Origin: CAZAXU01 sp964489245
GTDB lineage: Bacteria > Bacteroidota > Bacteroidia > Flavobacteriales > Flavobacteriaceae
Direction of reading: 5' to 3'
DNA: 64,000 nt
Assembly: GCA_964489245.1 (NCBI GenBank)
Contig: CAZAXU010000003.1
Location: forward strand, 24,639-88,638
Shown here: one piece after another, positions 27,491 through 37,132 of the stretch
How the letters are laid out: every line of letters starts with the position of its first letter
How positions within the stretch are numbered: the first letter of the stretch is position 1
Made by a program: the position numbers and the translations under genes
Notes under the pieces: model-generated
What the model saw: the letters and a program-made list of their open reading frames with translations, nothing else
What the model was told of the DNA's origin: nothing
The model's database searches: none

Positions 27491-27856
27491 ATGGAAATAG
27501 CATTGATATCACATGATGGGAAGAAGCCTGAAATGGTCAAATTTATTATGGAACACAAGGGGCAGCTGCTCGATAAGAATATCACACTTATTGCAACCGG
27601 AACCACCGGAAAGTATGTAGAAGAAACGGGATTGAAAGTCAACAGATTATTATCGGGACCTCTTGGTGGAGATGCCCAGATTGCGGGTCGTGTGGCAGAA
27701 GGGAAAACCAAAATGGTTATCTTTTTTAGAGACCCTTTAGACAAACATCCTCATGAACCTGATATTTCGATGTTAATGCGTATTTGCGATGTGCATAATG
27801 TTCCTTTGGCCACCAACCCTGCAACGGCAGATTTGTTGTTTAAAGCCATAGAATAG
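27491..27856 (+). CDS. mgsA: Methylglyoxal synthase
   Basis: A 121-residue enzyme converting dihydroxyacetone phosphate to methylglyoxal and phosphate, a bypass of lower glycolysis. Family marks are ALISHDGKK, IATGTTGKYVEE, SGPLGGDAQI, FFRDPLDKHPHEPDI and ATNPATADLL, in order; the phosphate-binding GTTG and the catalytic Asp region GGD are present. It is slightly shorter than E. coli MgsA (152 residues). It is convergent with the flippase gene, with one base between the stop codons. Confidence 0.95.
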   Translation: MEIALISHDGKKPEMVKFIMEHKGQLLDKNITLIATGTTGKYVEETGLKVNRLLSGPLGGDAQIAGRVAEGKTKMVIFFRDPLDKHPHEPDISMLMRICDVHNVPLATNPATADLLFKAIE

Positions 27857-27857
27857 T

Positions 27858-29168
27858 CTATTCCAGCATCGTAGTTTTTTTGCTGAATACGGTTTTTCTG
27901 AACAGAAATACAATAAAAATAAGGTATAGAAGATAAGAGATGAAATATGCCATAGGAACCCCCTCCAGCTCATATTTTTTGATCAAAATGGAACTCAATA
28001 GATAGTAAACCATCCAAAAACCTATTTCTGTAGTGATATAATAAAGCACTTTTGTCTTGGCAAGCATCAGATAGGCAACCGTTAGTGATACAATACGTAA
28101 TAAGTCTCCTGCCAGTTGCCATTTGAACAAATTTTCTGCGGGTGTATATTTGTCTGTGAAGAATAGAATAATTGCCCAATGTCTTGCAAAAAAAAGTATT
28201 ATCATTCCGATTAAGAAAAGTGGAAATAATTGTTTAAAAAACATTTTTAACTCTCTTTGAAATTCCTTGTTTGTATTGATTTTGGATAGTTGCGGATAGT
28301 AATAGAGCGAGAAAATGGGTGTCACAAACGAGAGAAACAGGCTTGTTATTTTTTTGACAGCATCCCAGTATCCGGCAAAACTAACTCCGGTTGCACTTTG
28401 AAAGTGGTTGATAATTAGGTTCCGAATAAAAATATTAAATATGGGAATGGTGATGGCTGAAACCAAAGCCATTGCAATGAATCCATATAACCGCTTATAA
28501 TGCAGTTTATTGGCATCTCCAAGAGAGAAGTTCATAATTTCCAGCATGTCTTTCCTGATATATAAAAGCGTTACGACAAAAGAAATAACCTGCGTAATCA
28601 ACACCAAGAGTAGTGCTCCGAACAAGTTCAGGTTGATGATGAGATTAATCGCTACCAAAGCCGTGGCAATATTGGCAACAATATTGATATAGATAACTTT
28701 CTTATATTCTTGGAAACCATTTAAAATCGCAATCAGAATGCTATTAAGTGCAAAAATAGGGACAAGAATTCCCGTGATGATAATGAGAAGTTTTAGGTCT
28801 TTATCACCAAATAGTTGTTGGTTGATGGTACCTGAAAAAGTGATGAGTATCATGCTCAGCATCAAGGATGTAATCAAAACAATTTTATAGGTTGATGCCA
28901 AAAATGAAGAAAGTTGTTTCTTATTGTTTTGATATTTTGAAGAGTATTTAGTGACACCCTCATTAATTCCCAGAGTTGAAACACCTTGAACGGTTTGTGT
29001 AAAATTTCGTAGTTGTTCCGTGAGCCCCGTTCCCTCCGGACCAACGTAAATTGCAATAATCTTATTGATAATCCATCCCGTTCCTATACGTGCAAGAACA
29101 GCCAATGAGTTGAAAGCCGATATTTTCAACCAAATGTTCTGATACAATATTTTTTTTAATCTATTCAA
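27858..29168 (-). CDS. O-antigen/polysaccharide flippase (Wzx-like)
   Basis: A 436-residue MATE/MOP-type membrane protein with about 12-14 hydrophobic helices. It would move undecaprenyl-linked sugars across the inner membrane. The N terminus ([20 protein letters not shown]) is typical of O-antigen translocases. Its start overlaps the stop of the upstream aminotransferase by four bases (ATGA, 29165-29168). As the last gene of the birA-led operon it gives the whole unit a surface-glycan meaning. Confidence 0.87.
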   Translation of the reverse strand: MNRLKKILYQNIWLKISAFNSLAVLARIGTGWIINKIIAIYVGPEGTGLTEQLRNFTQTVQGVSTLGINEGVTKYSSKYQNNKKQLSSFLASTYKIVLITSLMLSMILITFSGTINQQLFGDKDLKLLIIITGILVPIFALNSILIAILNGFQEYKKVIYINIVANIATALVAINLIINLNLFGALLLVLITQVISFVVTLLYIRKDMLEIMNFSLGDANKLHYKRLYGFIAMALVSAITIPIFNIFIRNLIINHFQSATGVSFAGYWDAVKKITSLFLSFVTPIFSLYYYPQLSKINTNKEFQRELKMFFKQLFPLFLIGMIILFFARHWAIILFFTDKYTPAENLFKWQLAGDLLRIVSLTVAYLMLAKTKVLYYITTEIGFWMVYYLLSSILIKKYELEGVPMAYFISYLLYLIFIVFLFRKTVFSKKTTMLE

Positions 29169-30265
29169 TAGTGATTAATTTTTTCAATAATATAATCTGT
29201 TTCATCTTCAGTCAAATTCGGACGGATAGGAATGCTCAATATTTGATTATGAATCTGCTCAGTGACAGGAAGTTGCAGATTGCGTAGTTCAGGATAAGCT
29301 TGCTGTAAATGCGGTGGAACAGGATAGTGAATCAGAGTTTCTATGCCATTGCTAGATAGATATTTTCTAAAATTGTCTCTGTCTTTTGTTCTGATAACAA
29401 ACTGATGAAAGACATGCTCTTTTTGTTTAAATTCCGTTGCAGATATGATTTTATAGTTTTTTATATTTTGTAGATATTTACGGGCAATTTTTCTGCGTTT
29501 TTCATTCTCTTTGTCTAAATATTTGAGCTTTATGTTGAGAAAAGCAGCTTGAATTTCGTCTAACCTTGAGTTGATTCCTTTAAAATCATTGATATATTTT
29601 TCAGACTGTCCGTAATTGCTCAATTTTAATATTAGATTGGCCAAATCTTTGTCATTTGTGGTGATGGCACCACCGTCACCAAGCGCACCGAGATTTTTGG
29701 TGGGATAGAAACTGAAAGCGGCGATTTTTCCCAGATTTCCTGTTTTTTTCTCTTGATATATTGCACCATGCGCTTGTGCGGCATCTTCAATAACAATAAG
29801 ATTATGTTTTTGTGCAATTTTGTTGATAGATTTCATATCGGCACATAAACCATAGAGATGAACAACCAAAATTGCTTTGGTTTTATCTGTGATGTGTTGT
29901 TCAATTAAATCGGCATCGATATTATAGCTTTCAATTTTCGGATCAACCAAAATGGGTTTTAATCCGGATTTGCTGATGGCAAGTATGCTGGCAATGTAAG
30001 TGTTGGCAGGAACAATGATTTCATCTCTATTTTTCAATTTTCCTTGAATTTTGTAGGCATCAAAAATCAATGAAATGGCATCCAGTCCGTTTCCGACACC
30101 AACAGCATAGTCACTATCACAGTAACGGGCAAAATTATGTTCAAATTTTTCGACTTCATCTCCACGAATATAGTATCCGGAATCTAAAAAATTGCTGAAT
30201 TTTTTATGAAATTCGGCTTCATACTTTAGGTTAAGTTGTCGTAAATTCAGAAAATCTATTTTCAT
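29165..30265 (-). CDS. DegT/DnrJ/EryC1 sugar aminotransferase
   Basis: A 366-residue PLP enzyme that transaminates a nucleotide-linked keto sugar. [29 protein letters not shown] and [16 protein letters not shown] (PLP-binding Lys) are the family motifs, in order, followed by [12 protein letters not shown]. Its segments resemble FdtB/VioA-type enzymes that make TDP-3-amino or 4-amino 6-deoxy sugars. No other nucleotide-sugar gene (dehydratase, isomerase) lies nearby, so the substrate must come from elsewhere. It overlaps its neighbours by ATGA at both ends. Confidence 0.9.
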   Translation of the reverse strand: MKIDFLNLRQLNLKYEAEFHKKFSNFLDSGYYIRGDEVEKFEHNFARYCDSDYAVGVGNGLDAISLIFDAYKIQGKLKNRDEIIVPANTYIASILAISKSGLKPILVDPKIESYNIDADLIEQHITDKTKAILVVHLYGLCADMKSINKIAQKHNLIVIEDAAQAHGAIYQEKKTGNLGKIAAFSFYPTKNLGALGDGGAITTNDKDLANLILKLSNYGQSEKYINDFKGINSRLDEIQAAFLNIKLKYLDKENEKRRKIARKYLQNIKNYKIISATEFKQKEHVFHQFVIRTKDRDNFRKYLSSNGIETLIHYPVPPHLQQAYPELRNLQLPVTEQIHNQILSIPIRPNLTEDETDYIIEKINHY

Positions 30266-31227
30266 AGGATATCGGCTAATTTTTTATAATTTTCAATGTC
30301 CACTTCAAAAAACATTTGATTAACTGATTTGGCGCCAAAACTTTCTTTCCAGTAGACCAAGCCGGCTTGCAAGCTATTGTCAGTGGAGTCAGAGCTTCCA
30401 AAGCTGATATAACGAACCTTATCATAATATTTTTTGATGACAAAATCAGTTAGAATATCTACGGCATTCCTATATTTTTCATCGTTTGTGGCTTGAATAT
30501 ATTGAAAGTGCATGCTGTCATTGATAAGAAATATCAGAACGCCCGCCAGCATTTTTCCGGAAAGAGAGATGCTGTATAGTCTGATATTTTCTTCAAATCT
30601 ATTTTTTAACAACTTGATTTCGTCAATGTTATGAACAGGTTTGGTGTTGTGCCGAACCGCTAGATTTTTATTCACAATTTTCCAAAATGCTTCTAAATCA
30701 CCGTTTTCATCAATGCTTAAAGGTTCTTTTTCAAGCTTATCAATGCTTTGTTGCCTGCTCTGATTGACTTTGTAGGGATTTTGGGTGTCAAACATAAAAA
30801 AAGGCTTCATCAATATGAGTCTGGCCCCCATTTGTGTGTAGATATAACTATTAATTTCATTGGCATTTCGATGAAAGATTGATGGAATGATCTTGATTTG
30901 CATCGTTTTGAATCCTTGTTGTTTGAGATATTTCATCGATGCTGCCATGATTTCAACTTTATGAGCGGTTTTCAATTTTTTATGAAACAAAAAATCAGCA
31001 TAAGTAAGCCCTTTATGCGCAAATATAACATCGTTTATTTTGTGTGCGGGCAATACGGCAAGAAGATTTGTTTTTTTATAAATCATCAAAGAAAAATCAT
31101 CAAAACGATGCTTGTGATAATCCATATATTCACGATTATGTAAGAAAGTGGCATTCTGGGATGCCGATATAAATTTATTCCATTCAGATTCCAGTTTTGG
31201 ATTATATTTTTTTATTTCAAAACTCAT
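30262..31227 (-). CDS. FemAB/GNAT-fold acyltransferase
   Basis: A 321-residue protein with the pattern of FemAB-type double GNAT folds: N-terminal [20 protein letters not shown], central [15 protein letters not shown], and C-terminal [19 protein letters not shown] and FGSSDSTDN. Such proteins transfer aminoacyl or acyl groups to cell-wall or sugar amino groups. Downstream lies a sugar aminotransferase, so acylation of an amino sugar is a reasonable inference. It overlaps birA (31224-31227) and the aminotransferase (30262-30265) by ATGA. Confidence 0.78.
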   Translation of the reverse strand: MSFEIKKYNPKLESEWNKFISASQNATFLHNREYMDYHKHRFDDFSLMIYKKTNLLAVLPAHKINDVIFAHKGLTYADFLFHKKLKTAHKVEIMAASMKYLKQQGFKTMQIKIIPSIFHRNANEINSYIYTQMGARLILMKPFFMFDTQNPYKVNQSRQQSIDKLEKEPLSIDENGDLEAFWKIVNKNLAVRHNTKPVHNIDEIKLLKNRFEENIRLYSISLSGKMLAGVLIFLINDSMHFQYIQATNDEKYRNAVDILTDFVIKKYYDKVRYISFGSSDSTDNSLQAGLVYWKESFGAKSVNQMFFEVDIENYKKLADIL

Positions 31228-31943
31228 ATAAACTCGGCTTTTTCAATTGTCCTGACAGGAATTTCAATTTTTTCATCATTATTCAAAATCACAATACGCT
31301 CTGTGTTTGGATCAAACCCGATTAATTCTCCATTATATGTTTTTTTATCGGTCATAAAAGTATTCTTTTTTCCCTTATAAAATAAATATTTCAAATATTG
31401 CTTTGATATATATTTTTCATCTCTTTGATAGTTATTCTTTATCAAACTTGATAATTTTACAATAAGCAATTCAATATCAACATCTTGATTGATAATTTTT
31501 TTGATAGAAGTGGCATTCGGAAGATTGCAAAAGCTTGTCTGATTCACATTCAATCCAATTCCGATAATACTATGTTTTATCGTTTTGCGTTGTATGATAT
31601 TTTCTATCAGAACACCCGATATTTTCTTACGTTCTGCCAATATGTCATTCGGATACTTAATGGCAACACCGGAGATGTTAAATGTTTCTAAAAGTTCCAC
31701 TATGGAAATAGAAACGATTTGAGAGATTAAGAATTGTTTTTTTGGAGAAAAATTTGGTTTGAGATAGAAACTAATTAACAAATTTTTTCCTTGCTCTGCT
31801 TCCCAAACATTGGCTCTCTGACCTTTTCCTTTGGTTTGAAAATCAGCATATACATAAAAAAAGTTCTGCAGACTGTTATCTATAACCCAATTTTTCAGGA
31901 AATCATTTGTTGAATCGATGGTATCAAATTTGATAAAGTTCAT
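31224..31943 (-). CDS. birA: Biotin--[acetyl-CoA-carboxylase] ligase
   Basis: A 239-residue biotin protein ligase that attaches biotin to carboxyl carrier proteins. The marks are STNDFL near the N terminus, QTKGKGQRANVWEAEQGKNL (the biotinyl-AMP loop GKGQR), IKYPNDILAERKKISGVLIE and SIIGIGLNVNQ. There is no N-terminal DNA-binding domain, so it would not repress transcription. A 21-residue longer start (32006) reaches into rsfS and is rejected. It is divergent from rsfS and begins a four-gene operon joined by ATGA overlaps. Confidence 0.95.
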   Translation of the reverse strand: MNFIKFDTIDSTNDFLKNWVIDNSLQNFFYVYADFQTKGKGQRANVWEAEQGKNLLISFYLKPNFSPKKQFLISQIVSISIVELLETFNISGVAIKYPNDILAERKKISGVLIENIIQRKTIKHSIIGIGLNVNQTSFCNLPNATSIKKIINQDVDIELLIVKLSSLIKNNYQRDEKYISKQYLKYLFYKGKKNTFMTDKKTYNGELIGFDPNTERIVILNNDEKIEIPVRTIEKAEFI

Positions 31944-31963
31944 TGAGATATAAATAAATAACT

Positions 31964-31979
31964 TATTTTTGCAAATATA
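31964..31979. promoter_or_regulatory. Face-to-face -7 elements of birA and rsfS
   Basis: TATTTTTG (31964-31971, plus) is directly followed by CAAATATA (31972-31979), the reverse of TATATTTG on the minus strand. Both match TAnnTTTG exactly and form the near-palindrome TATTTTTGCAAATATA. Confidence 0.6.
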
Positions 31980-31990
31980 ATAACGAATAT

Positions 31991-32356
31991 ATGACAAAAA
32001 CATCAAATGCGGATACTTTAATCAGTAAAATTATTGAAGGAATTGAAGAAGTTAAAGGGCAAAATACCACAATCATAGATTTGAGATTGATTGAAAATGC
32101 AGTGGCTCAATATTTTATCATTGCCGACGGCACTTCAAATACACAAGTTAGTGCGATTTCCGATTCTATCAAGAAGTTTGTTGGCAAGCAATTGCGACAA
32201 AAACCTTGGCATGTGGAAGGCGAAGACAATTCAGAATGGATTTTACTGGATTATGTGGATGTTGTTGTGCATGTTATGCAAAAACCTGTCAGAGAACACT
32301 ATGATATTGAAGGACTTTGGGGTGATGCAAAAATTATTCAAATGAACCAAAACTAA
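31991..32356 (+). CDS. rsfS: Ribosomal silencing factor RsfS
   Basis: A 121-residue protein that binds ribosomal protein L14 and blocks subunit joining in starvation. The family segments are QNTTIIDLRLIENAVAQYF, FIIADGTSNTQVSAIS and WHVEGEDNSEWILLDYVDVV, followed by VHVMQKPVREHYDIEGLW. It begins the rsfS-ftsH-LUD-cdsA-psd operon, 8 bp before ftsH, an arrangement common in Bacteroidota. Confidence 0.95.
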   Translation: MTKTSNADTLISKIIEGIEEVKGQNTTIIDLRLIENAVAQYFIIADGTSNTQVSAISDSIKKFVGKQLRQKPWHVEGEDNSEWILLDYVDVVVHVMQKPVREHYDIEGLWGDAKIIQMNQN

Positions 32357-32364
32357 TAGACTTT

Positions 32365-34359
32365 ATGGGTATAGACAACAAAAATCAAAATAAGAAAACG
32401 CAGACTGATAAAAAACCGAAATTCAATATTTCTTGGGTCTATCTCGTCATTTCTGTTGTGTTGTTTTTCATTTTCATGCAGCAATCCGATGATTCGGATG
32501 ATAAATTCCTGACGATGAATCAATTTGATGAAATGTTATTTCATTCAAAAATCAAAGAAATTGTTGTAGAAAACAAACATATCGCTAAAGTCTATGTTAA
32601 AGACGAAGAGAAGAAAACCAAAAAGAAGGAATCTCAGGGATTTTTTTCAGAAGGAAATACACCTGATTATCTCGTTGAATTGGGAGATGTCAAACATTTT
32701 CAAGATAAGTTGGACAAAGCAAAAGAACAGGGTGTTGACGTAACCTATAAGTTCAAAACGGTTTCAGATGTTTTTATGAACATACTCGCCAGCGTTCTTC
32801 CGTGGGTTTTGATATTGGGTTTTTGGTTTTATGTGATGAAAAGAATGTCAGGAGGTATGGCAGGAAAAGGATCCGGTGGTGGCGGAATTTTCAATATAGG
32901 CAAGTCAAAAGCACAACTATATGATGCCAAGAAAAAAGAGAAAACAACTTTTAAAGATGTTGCAGGTCTTGAAGGAGCAAAAGAGGAAGTCAAAGAAGTA
33001 GTCGATTTTCTTAAAAACACAGAAAAATATACAAAATTGGGAGGAAAAATTCCAAAAGGTGTACTGTTGGTAGGCCCTCCGGGAACAGGAAAAACATTAT
33101 TGGCTAAAGCAGTTGCAGGAGAAGCAAAAGTGCCTTTCTTTTCTCTTTCAGGATCTGATTTTGTTGAAATGTTTGTGGGAGTAGGCGCTTCGCGCGTGAG
33201 AGATTTGTTTAAAAAAGCTAAGGAAAAATCACCATCAATCATATTCATTGACGAGATTGATGCCATTGGAAGAGCAAGAGGCAGAAATCAATTAACCGGT
33301 GGCAATGACGAAAGAGAAAACACCTTGAATCAATTGCTGACAGAAATGGACGGATTTGGTTCCAAAGACAATGTGATTGTAATCGCTGCAACCAATCGAG
33401 CGGACATACTTGATAAAGCATTGTTGAGAGCAGGGCGTTTTGACCGCCAAATTTTTGTAGACCTTCCTGATTTGAATGAAAGATATGAAATTTTTCAGGT
33501 GCATCTGAAACCTTTAAAACTATCAAAAAATGTCGATGTGGAATTTTTAGCAAAGCAAACACCCGGATTTTCGGGGGCTGATATCGCAAATGTGTGTAAT
33601 GAAGCAGCCTTGATTGCAGCCAGAAAAGTAAAAAATAAAGTTGAAAAGCAAGATTTTTTAGATGCGGTTGATAGAATTATAGGGGGGTTGGAAAAGAAAA
33701 ATAAAATTATAAAACCGGAAGAGAAAAAACGTGTAGCACATCATGAAGCCGGACATGCCACAGCCAGTTGGTTGTTGGAACATGCACATCCTTTGGTAAA
33801 AGTGACCATTGTTCCGAGAGGACAATCTTTGGGAGCCGCTTGGTATTTGCCTGAAGAACGCGTTTTGGTAGAAACAGAACAAATGTTGGACGAGATGGCA
33901 GCAACCCTGGCAGGAAGAGCGGCAGAAGAAGTTGTGTTTGGAAATATATCGACAGGTGCTCTAAACGATTTGGAAAAAGTAACCAAGCAAGCAAGAGCAA
34001 TGGTAACCGTTTACGGCTTGAATAAAAAAATAGGAAATTTGACCTATTATGATTCATCCGGACAAGAATATCAGTTTAACAAACCTTATAGTGAAAAAAC
34101 AGCTGAAATTATAGACGAAGAAATCTCTAAAATAATTGAAAATCAATATAACAGAGCCTTGGAACTCTTAAAAGAACACAAAGAAGAATTGATGAAATTG
34201 GCAGAAAGATTGCTTGAAAAAGAAGTAATTTTCAAGGAAGATTTAGAAGAGATATTAGGAAAACGACCGTTTAAGGAAGAACAAGTGATGTTTGACAAAT
34301 CAAAGAGAAATGCAGAGGATAAGAAGCATGACAAAGATGAAAAAACAGATGTAATCTAA
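32365..34359 (+). CDS. ftsH: ATP-dependent zinc metalloprotease FtsH
   Basis: A 664-residue membrane protease. Two hydrophobic segments lie near residues 22-40 and 130-154, with the periplasmic domain between. Next come the AAA domain with GPPGTGKT (near 237), [10 protein letters not shown], the SRH segment RAGRFDRQI, and the peptidase HEAGH (near 459). A charged C-terminal tail is rich in Lys and Asp. It degrades membrane and regulatory proteins. It follows rsfS by 8 bp and precedes the LUD protein gene by 63 bp. Confidence 0.97.
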   Translation: MGIDNKNQNKKTQTDKKPKFNISWVYLVISVVLFFIFMQQSDDSDDKFLTMNQFDEMLFHSKIKEIVVENKHIAKVYVKDEEKKTKKKESQGFFSEGNTPDYLVELGDVKHFQDKLDKAKEQGVDVTYKFKTVSDVFMNILASVLPWVLILGFWFYVMKRMSGGMAGKGSGGGGIFNIGKSKAQLYDAKKKEKTTFKDVAGLEGAKEEVKEVVDFLKNTEKYTKLGGKIPKGVLLVGPPGTGKTLLAKAVAGEAKVPFFSLSGSDFVEMFVGVGASRVRDLFKKAKEKSPSIIFIDEIDAIGRARGRNQLTGGNDERENTLNQLLTEMDGFGSKDNVIVIAATNRADILDKALLRAGRFDRQIFVDLPDLNERYEIFQVHLKPLKLSKNVDVEFLAKQTPGFSGADIANVCNEAALIAARKVKNKVEKQDFLDAVDRIIGGLEKKNKIIKPEEKKRVAHHEAGHATASWLLEHAHPLVKVTIVPRGQSLGAAWYLPEERVLVETEQMLDEMAATLAGRAAEEVVFGNISTGALNDLEKVTKQARAMVTVYGLNKKIGNLTYYDSSGQEYQFNKPYSEKTAEIIDEEISKIIENQYNRALELLKEHKEELMKLAERLLEKEVIFKEDLEEILGKRPFKEEQVMFDKSKRNAEDKKHDKDEKTDVI

Positions 34360-34422
34360 GCATTAATTTTTGTGTTTAATAAAAAAGCATTAATTTTATC
34401 GGCAACATAACACATTTATTGA

Positions 34423-35013
34423 ATGGAATTTTTTAAAAAATATTTTTCGTCTAAACACAAAAAGTTTGATCAGGACATCGAAGAAGCGGAAGATTCGCAG
34501 ATTGAACAAATGCCCTTGGATGAAACTTTTGTTTATAATTTCAAGAAAAACGGAGGAAAATTCTTTTACCCCGATGACATTGATGACTATAAGGATGAAT
34601 TGCTCCGAATTTTGAAATTTCTTCATACAGAAAAATATGCTGTGTTGGAGCGGGGTTATTTTCATTTTTTGCAAAAGTTGGATATTCCTGTCACGGATAA
34701 AATAGATGATAACTCAGTGTTGATAGGAGGATGTGAATATCTCATTGCCGATAATGGTTCTATTATGACAACATCCAAGCAAACCAAAGACAAGCGCAAT
34801 CAAGAATTACCGAAAAAAAGAGTCTTTATAGGTCTTTCAAATCAAATTATTGAGTCAAAAGCAGAAGCACTGATAGAAATAAACAGAAAATACGAAACCT
34901 ATCCGTCTAACATCCAAACGATTCGTTCTTTCAGAGAAGGTGAAGGTAACATTTTGACCGAAAGCAGTAGTCATTGGTATGATGCCTATCTAATCTTAAT
35001 TGAAAGCGAATAA
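34423..35013 (+). CDS. LUD-domain protein
   Basis: A 196-residue protein resembling the LUD (LutC/YkgG) family, which is otherwise linked to lactate utilisation. Segments such as SVLIGGCEYLIADNGSIMTT and the acidic N-terminal half fit. No lutA or lutB gene lies nearby. In Bacteroidota a LUD protein commonly sits between ftsH and cdsA (from memory), so a role in membrane-lipid or envelope upkeep may be relevant. It overlaps cdsA by one base (35013). The family assignment is fair; the function is unknown. Confidence 0.75.
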   Translation: MEFFKKYFSSKHKKFDQDIEEAEDSQIEQMPLDETFVYNFKKNGGKFFYPDDIDDYKDELLRILKFLHTEKYAVLERGYFHFLQKLDIPVTDKIDDNSVLIGGCEYLIADNGSIMTTSKQTKDKRNQELPKKRVFIGLSNQIIESKAEALIEINRKYETYPSNIQTIRSFREGEGNILTESSSHWYDAYLILIESE

Positions 35014-35789
35014 TGAAAGAACTGCTGACCAGAGCTCTTTTCGGATTGATTTACGTGCTGATTGTCGTGTTTTCACTGCAGTCGCCACAAGCAACAGTTT
35101 TGCTTCTCGCCTTTTTTCTCTTTATGAGCTTGGTTGAATTTTCAAAACTTATCAACCAAAATCACAGATTGGTATTACTTCCTGCACTGATTATATATTT
35201 GTTGTCATATATGTTTGCAGGGAAATTAAATATTAACGTAATTCAAGTTGGAATGGGTTTTTCAATTTTGGTATTATTTGTTCCATTGGCGTTGTTTGTT
35301 TTTGAGAAATTGTCAAAAGAAGATATTCAAAAATTTTATTTATCAATTGTTTATTTGGTGTTGCCGTTTGCTCTGGCACTGAACTTGTCAAGAAACATAT
35401 TATTGACTATATTCATTTTACTTTGGTCTTCCGATTCCTTTGCATATTTGGTCGGTAAATATTTTGGGAAGCATAAATTAGCAGAAAAAATATCTCCTAA
35501 AAAAACAATTGAGGGTCTTGCCGGTGGATGGATAGGTGCCACTATTGTGTCAATTTTGATTTATTATTATATGAATCTAAATCTTAGCCTTATGCAAATT
35601 CTGATTTTGGCAACTGTTGTTGTTGTTTTTGGCACGATAGGCGATTTGATAGAATCAAAATTTAAACGATTGGCAAGCGTAAAAGATTCAGGAAATATCA
35701 TGCCCGGACATGGAGGGGTGTTAGATAGATTGGATAGTTTTATATTTGCAACTCCATTTGTTTATGTATTAATAACTTTTTTTAACTGA
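35013..35789 (+). CDS. cdsA: Phosphatidate cytidylyltransferase
   Basis: A 258-residue integral membrane enzyme making CDP-diacylglycerol. The C-terminal signature is clear: WSSDSFAYLVGKYFGKHKL, SPKKTIEGLAGGWIG and KDSGNIMPGHGGVLDRLDS, the CdsA signature with its Asp/Arg pair. About seven hydrophobic helices precede it. It overlaps the LUD gene by one base and lies 11 bp before psd, so phospholipid synthesis genes are adjacent. Confidence 0.95.
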   Translation: MKELLTRALFGLIYVLIVVFSLQSPQATVLLLAFFLFMSLVEFSKLINQNHRLVLLPALIIYLLSYMFAGKLNINVIQVGMGFSILVLFVPLALFVFEKLSKEDIQKFYLSIVYLVLPFALALNLSRNILLTIFILLWSSDSFAYLVGKYFGKHKLAEKISPKKTIEGLAGGWIGATIVSILIYYYMNLNLSLMQILILATVVVVFGTIGDLIESKFKRLASVKDSGNIMPGHGGVLDRLDSFIFATPFVYVLITFFN

Positions 35790-35800
35790 TATAAGAATTA

Positions 35801-36454
35801 ATGAATTTACATAAAGCAGGATATAGAATTATTGTTTGGTCATTTGTTGTTATTCTAGGGCTCAACCTTTGGTTGCATTCCTATGCTGAGCTCTATTGGG
35901 TGAAATGGATTTTTACAATAATCTCTTTATTTGTTTTTATGTTAATTGTCTCATTTTTTAGATTTCCTGAACGAAAGGTTCAGCCGAGGTCCAATGAAGT
36001 GATTGCTCCGGTTGACGGAAAAGTGGTTGTGATTGAGGAAGTTTTTGAGCCGGAATATTTTAAAGAAAAAAGACTTCAAGTGTCAATTTTTATGTCTCCT
36101 CTAAATGTTCATGCCACAAGATATCCTGTGAGTGGAAAAGTGGTTTATAGTAAATATTATAAAGGAAAACATTTGGTGGCTTATCACCCGAAATCATCAG
36201 AGTTGAATGAGAGAACCTCAATTGTAGTCAATAATCCTGTGGTGGGAGAAATTCTTTTTCGTCAGATTGCCGGTGCGGTTGCCCGGAGAATAGAAAACTA
36301 TTCAAAAGTTGGAGATGAGATAGAACAAGGAGCAGATGCAGGATTTATCAAATTTGGTTCCAGAGTAGATGTTTTTCTGCCTGTCAACACCAAGGTTTGG
36401 GTAGTAATCGGTGACAAGACTCGCGGAGGAGAAACCATTCTTGCCGAGGTATAA
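35801..36454 (+). CDS. psd: Phosphatidylserine decarboxylase, proenzyme, short type
   Basis: A 217-residue decarboxylase that converts phosphatidylserine to phosphatidylethanolamine. Two N-terminal hydrophobic spans (residues about 7-25 and 34-52) anchor it. The self-cleavage Gly-Ser is in IKFGSRVDVFL near residue 186, which yields the pyruvoyl group. APVDGKVVVIEE and MSPLNVHATRYPVSG are typical of the short (Psd-B) type. The gene ends 1 bp before the convergent thioredoxin-like gene. Confidence 0.93.
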   Translation: MNLHKAGYRIIVWSFVVILGLNLWLHSYAELYWVKWIFTIISLFVFMLIVSFFRFPERKVQPRSNEVIAPVDGKVVVIEEVFEPEYFKEKRLQVSIFMSPLNVHATRYPVSGKVVYSKYYKGKHLVAYHPKSSELNERTSIVVNNPVVGEILFRQIAGAVARRIENYSKVGDEIEQGADAGFIKFGSRVDVFLPVNTKVWVVIGDKTRGGETILAEV

Positions 36455-36455
36455 T

Positions 36456-37055
36456 TTATCTTTTAAATTTCACTTTTTGAAGGTTTAGTTCGGGTGGATT
36501 TTTCCATTTGATATTGCAACCGATACTAGGCTTTTGTTTATCTTCCGGAATTGTTTTTCCATCCAACAACAAGTCTAGCGCTTGTCTTAAATCTTTTCCG
36601 TCGAGCAGAAGATTATTTTTAGGTGTGCTTTCATCTAATCTGCCACGATAAACCAGTTGGTCATTGTTGTTAAATAAATAAAAATCAGGTGTGCAAGCAG
36701 CTTGATAAGCCTTTGCAACTTCTTGGGTTTCATCATACAAATAAGGAAAGGGGTATTTCAAATCAGAAGCTACTTTTGTCATCAATTCCGGAGCGTCTTG
36801 CGGATAGTTTCTTACATCATTTGAACTGATGGCTATGAAATTAATATCCTTGGATTGATATTCGTTCCCTATTTTCACCAGTTGACTGTTCACATGAATT
36901 ACATAAGGACAGTGATTGCAAATAAACATTACAACGCTACCTTTTTCGCCTTTAAGTTGCCTAAAGGATTTTTTCTGATTGGAAACCGTATCTAAAAGTA
37001 AAAATTCAGGTGCAATAGTCCCTAGAGGGAGCATATTTGAAGGAGTTGCTGCCAT
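36456..37055 (-). CDS. Thioredoxin-fold (AhpC/TSA-type) protein
   Basis: A 199-residue cytoplasmic thioredoxin-fold protein with CNHCPYV (a CxxC followed by cis-Pro-like sequence) near residue 46. The N-terminal LGTIAPEFLLLDTVSNQKKS and the strand pattern are those of thioredoxin-family proteins annotated as peroxiredoxin-like in Bacteroidota. There is no signal peptide. Substrate is unknown. It is divergent from menD and convergent with psd. Confidence 0.85.
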   Translation of the reverse strand: MAATPSNMLPLGTIAPEFLLLDTVSNQKKSFRQLKGEKGSVVMFICNHCPYVIHVNSQLVKIGNEYQSKDINFIAISSNDVRNYPQDAPELMTKVASDLKYPFPYLYDETQEVAKAYQAACTPDFYLFNNNDQLVYRGRLDESTPKNNLLLDGKDLRQALDLLLDGKTIPEDKQKPSIGCNIKWKNPPELNLQKVKFKR

Positions 37056-37116
37056 GGTTCGATATTTTGAAGCTAAAATAAATATTTTAATTGAATAAGG
37101 TTACAAAAAAAAACGA

Positions 37117-37124
37117 TATTTTTG
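37117..37124 (+). promoter_or_regulatory. -7 promoter element of menD
   Basis: TATTTTTG is an exact consensus ending 9 bases before the menD ATG, which implies a leaderless or near-leaderless message and rejects the longer start at 37091. Confidence 0.55.
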
Positions 37125-37132
37125 CTTGTATT

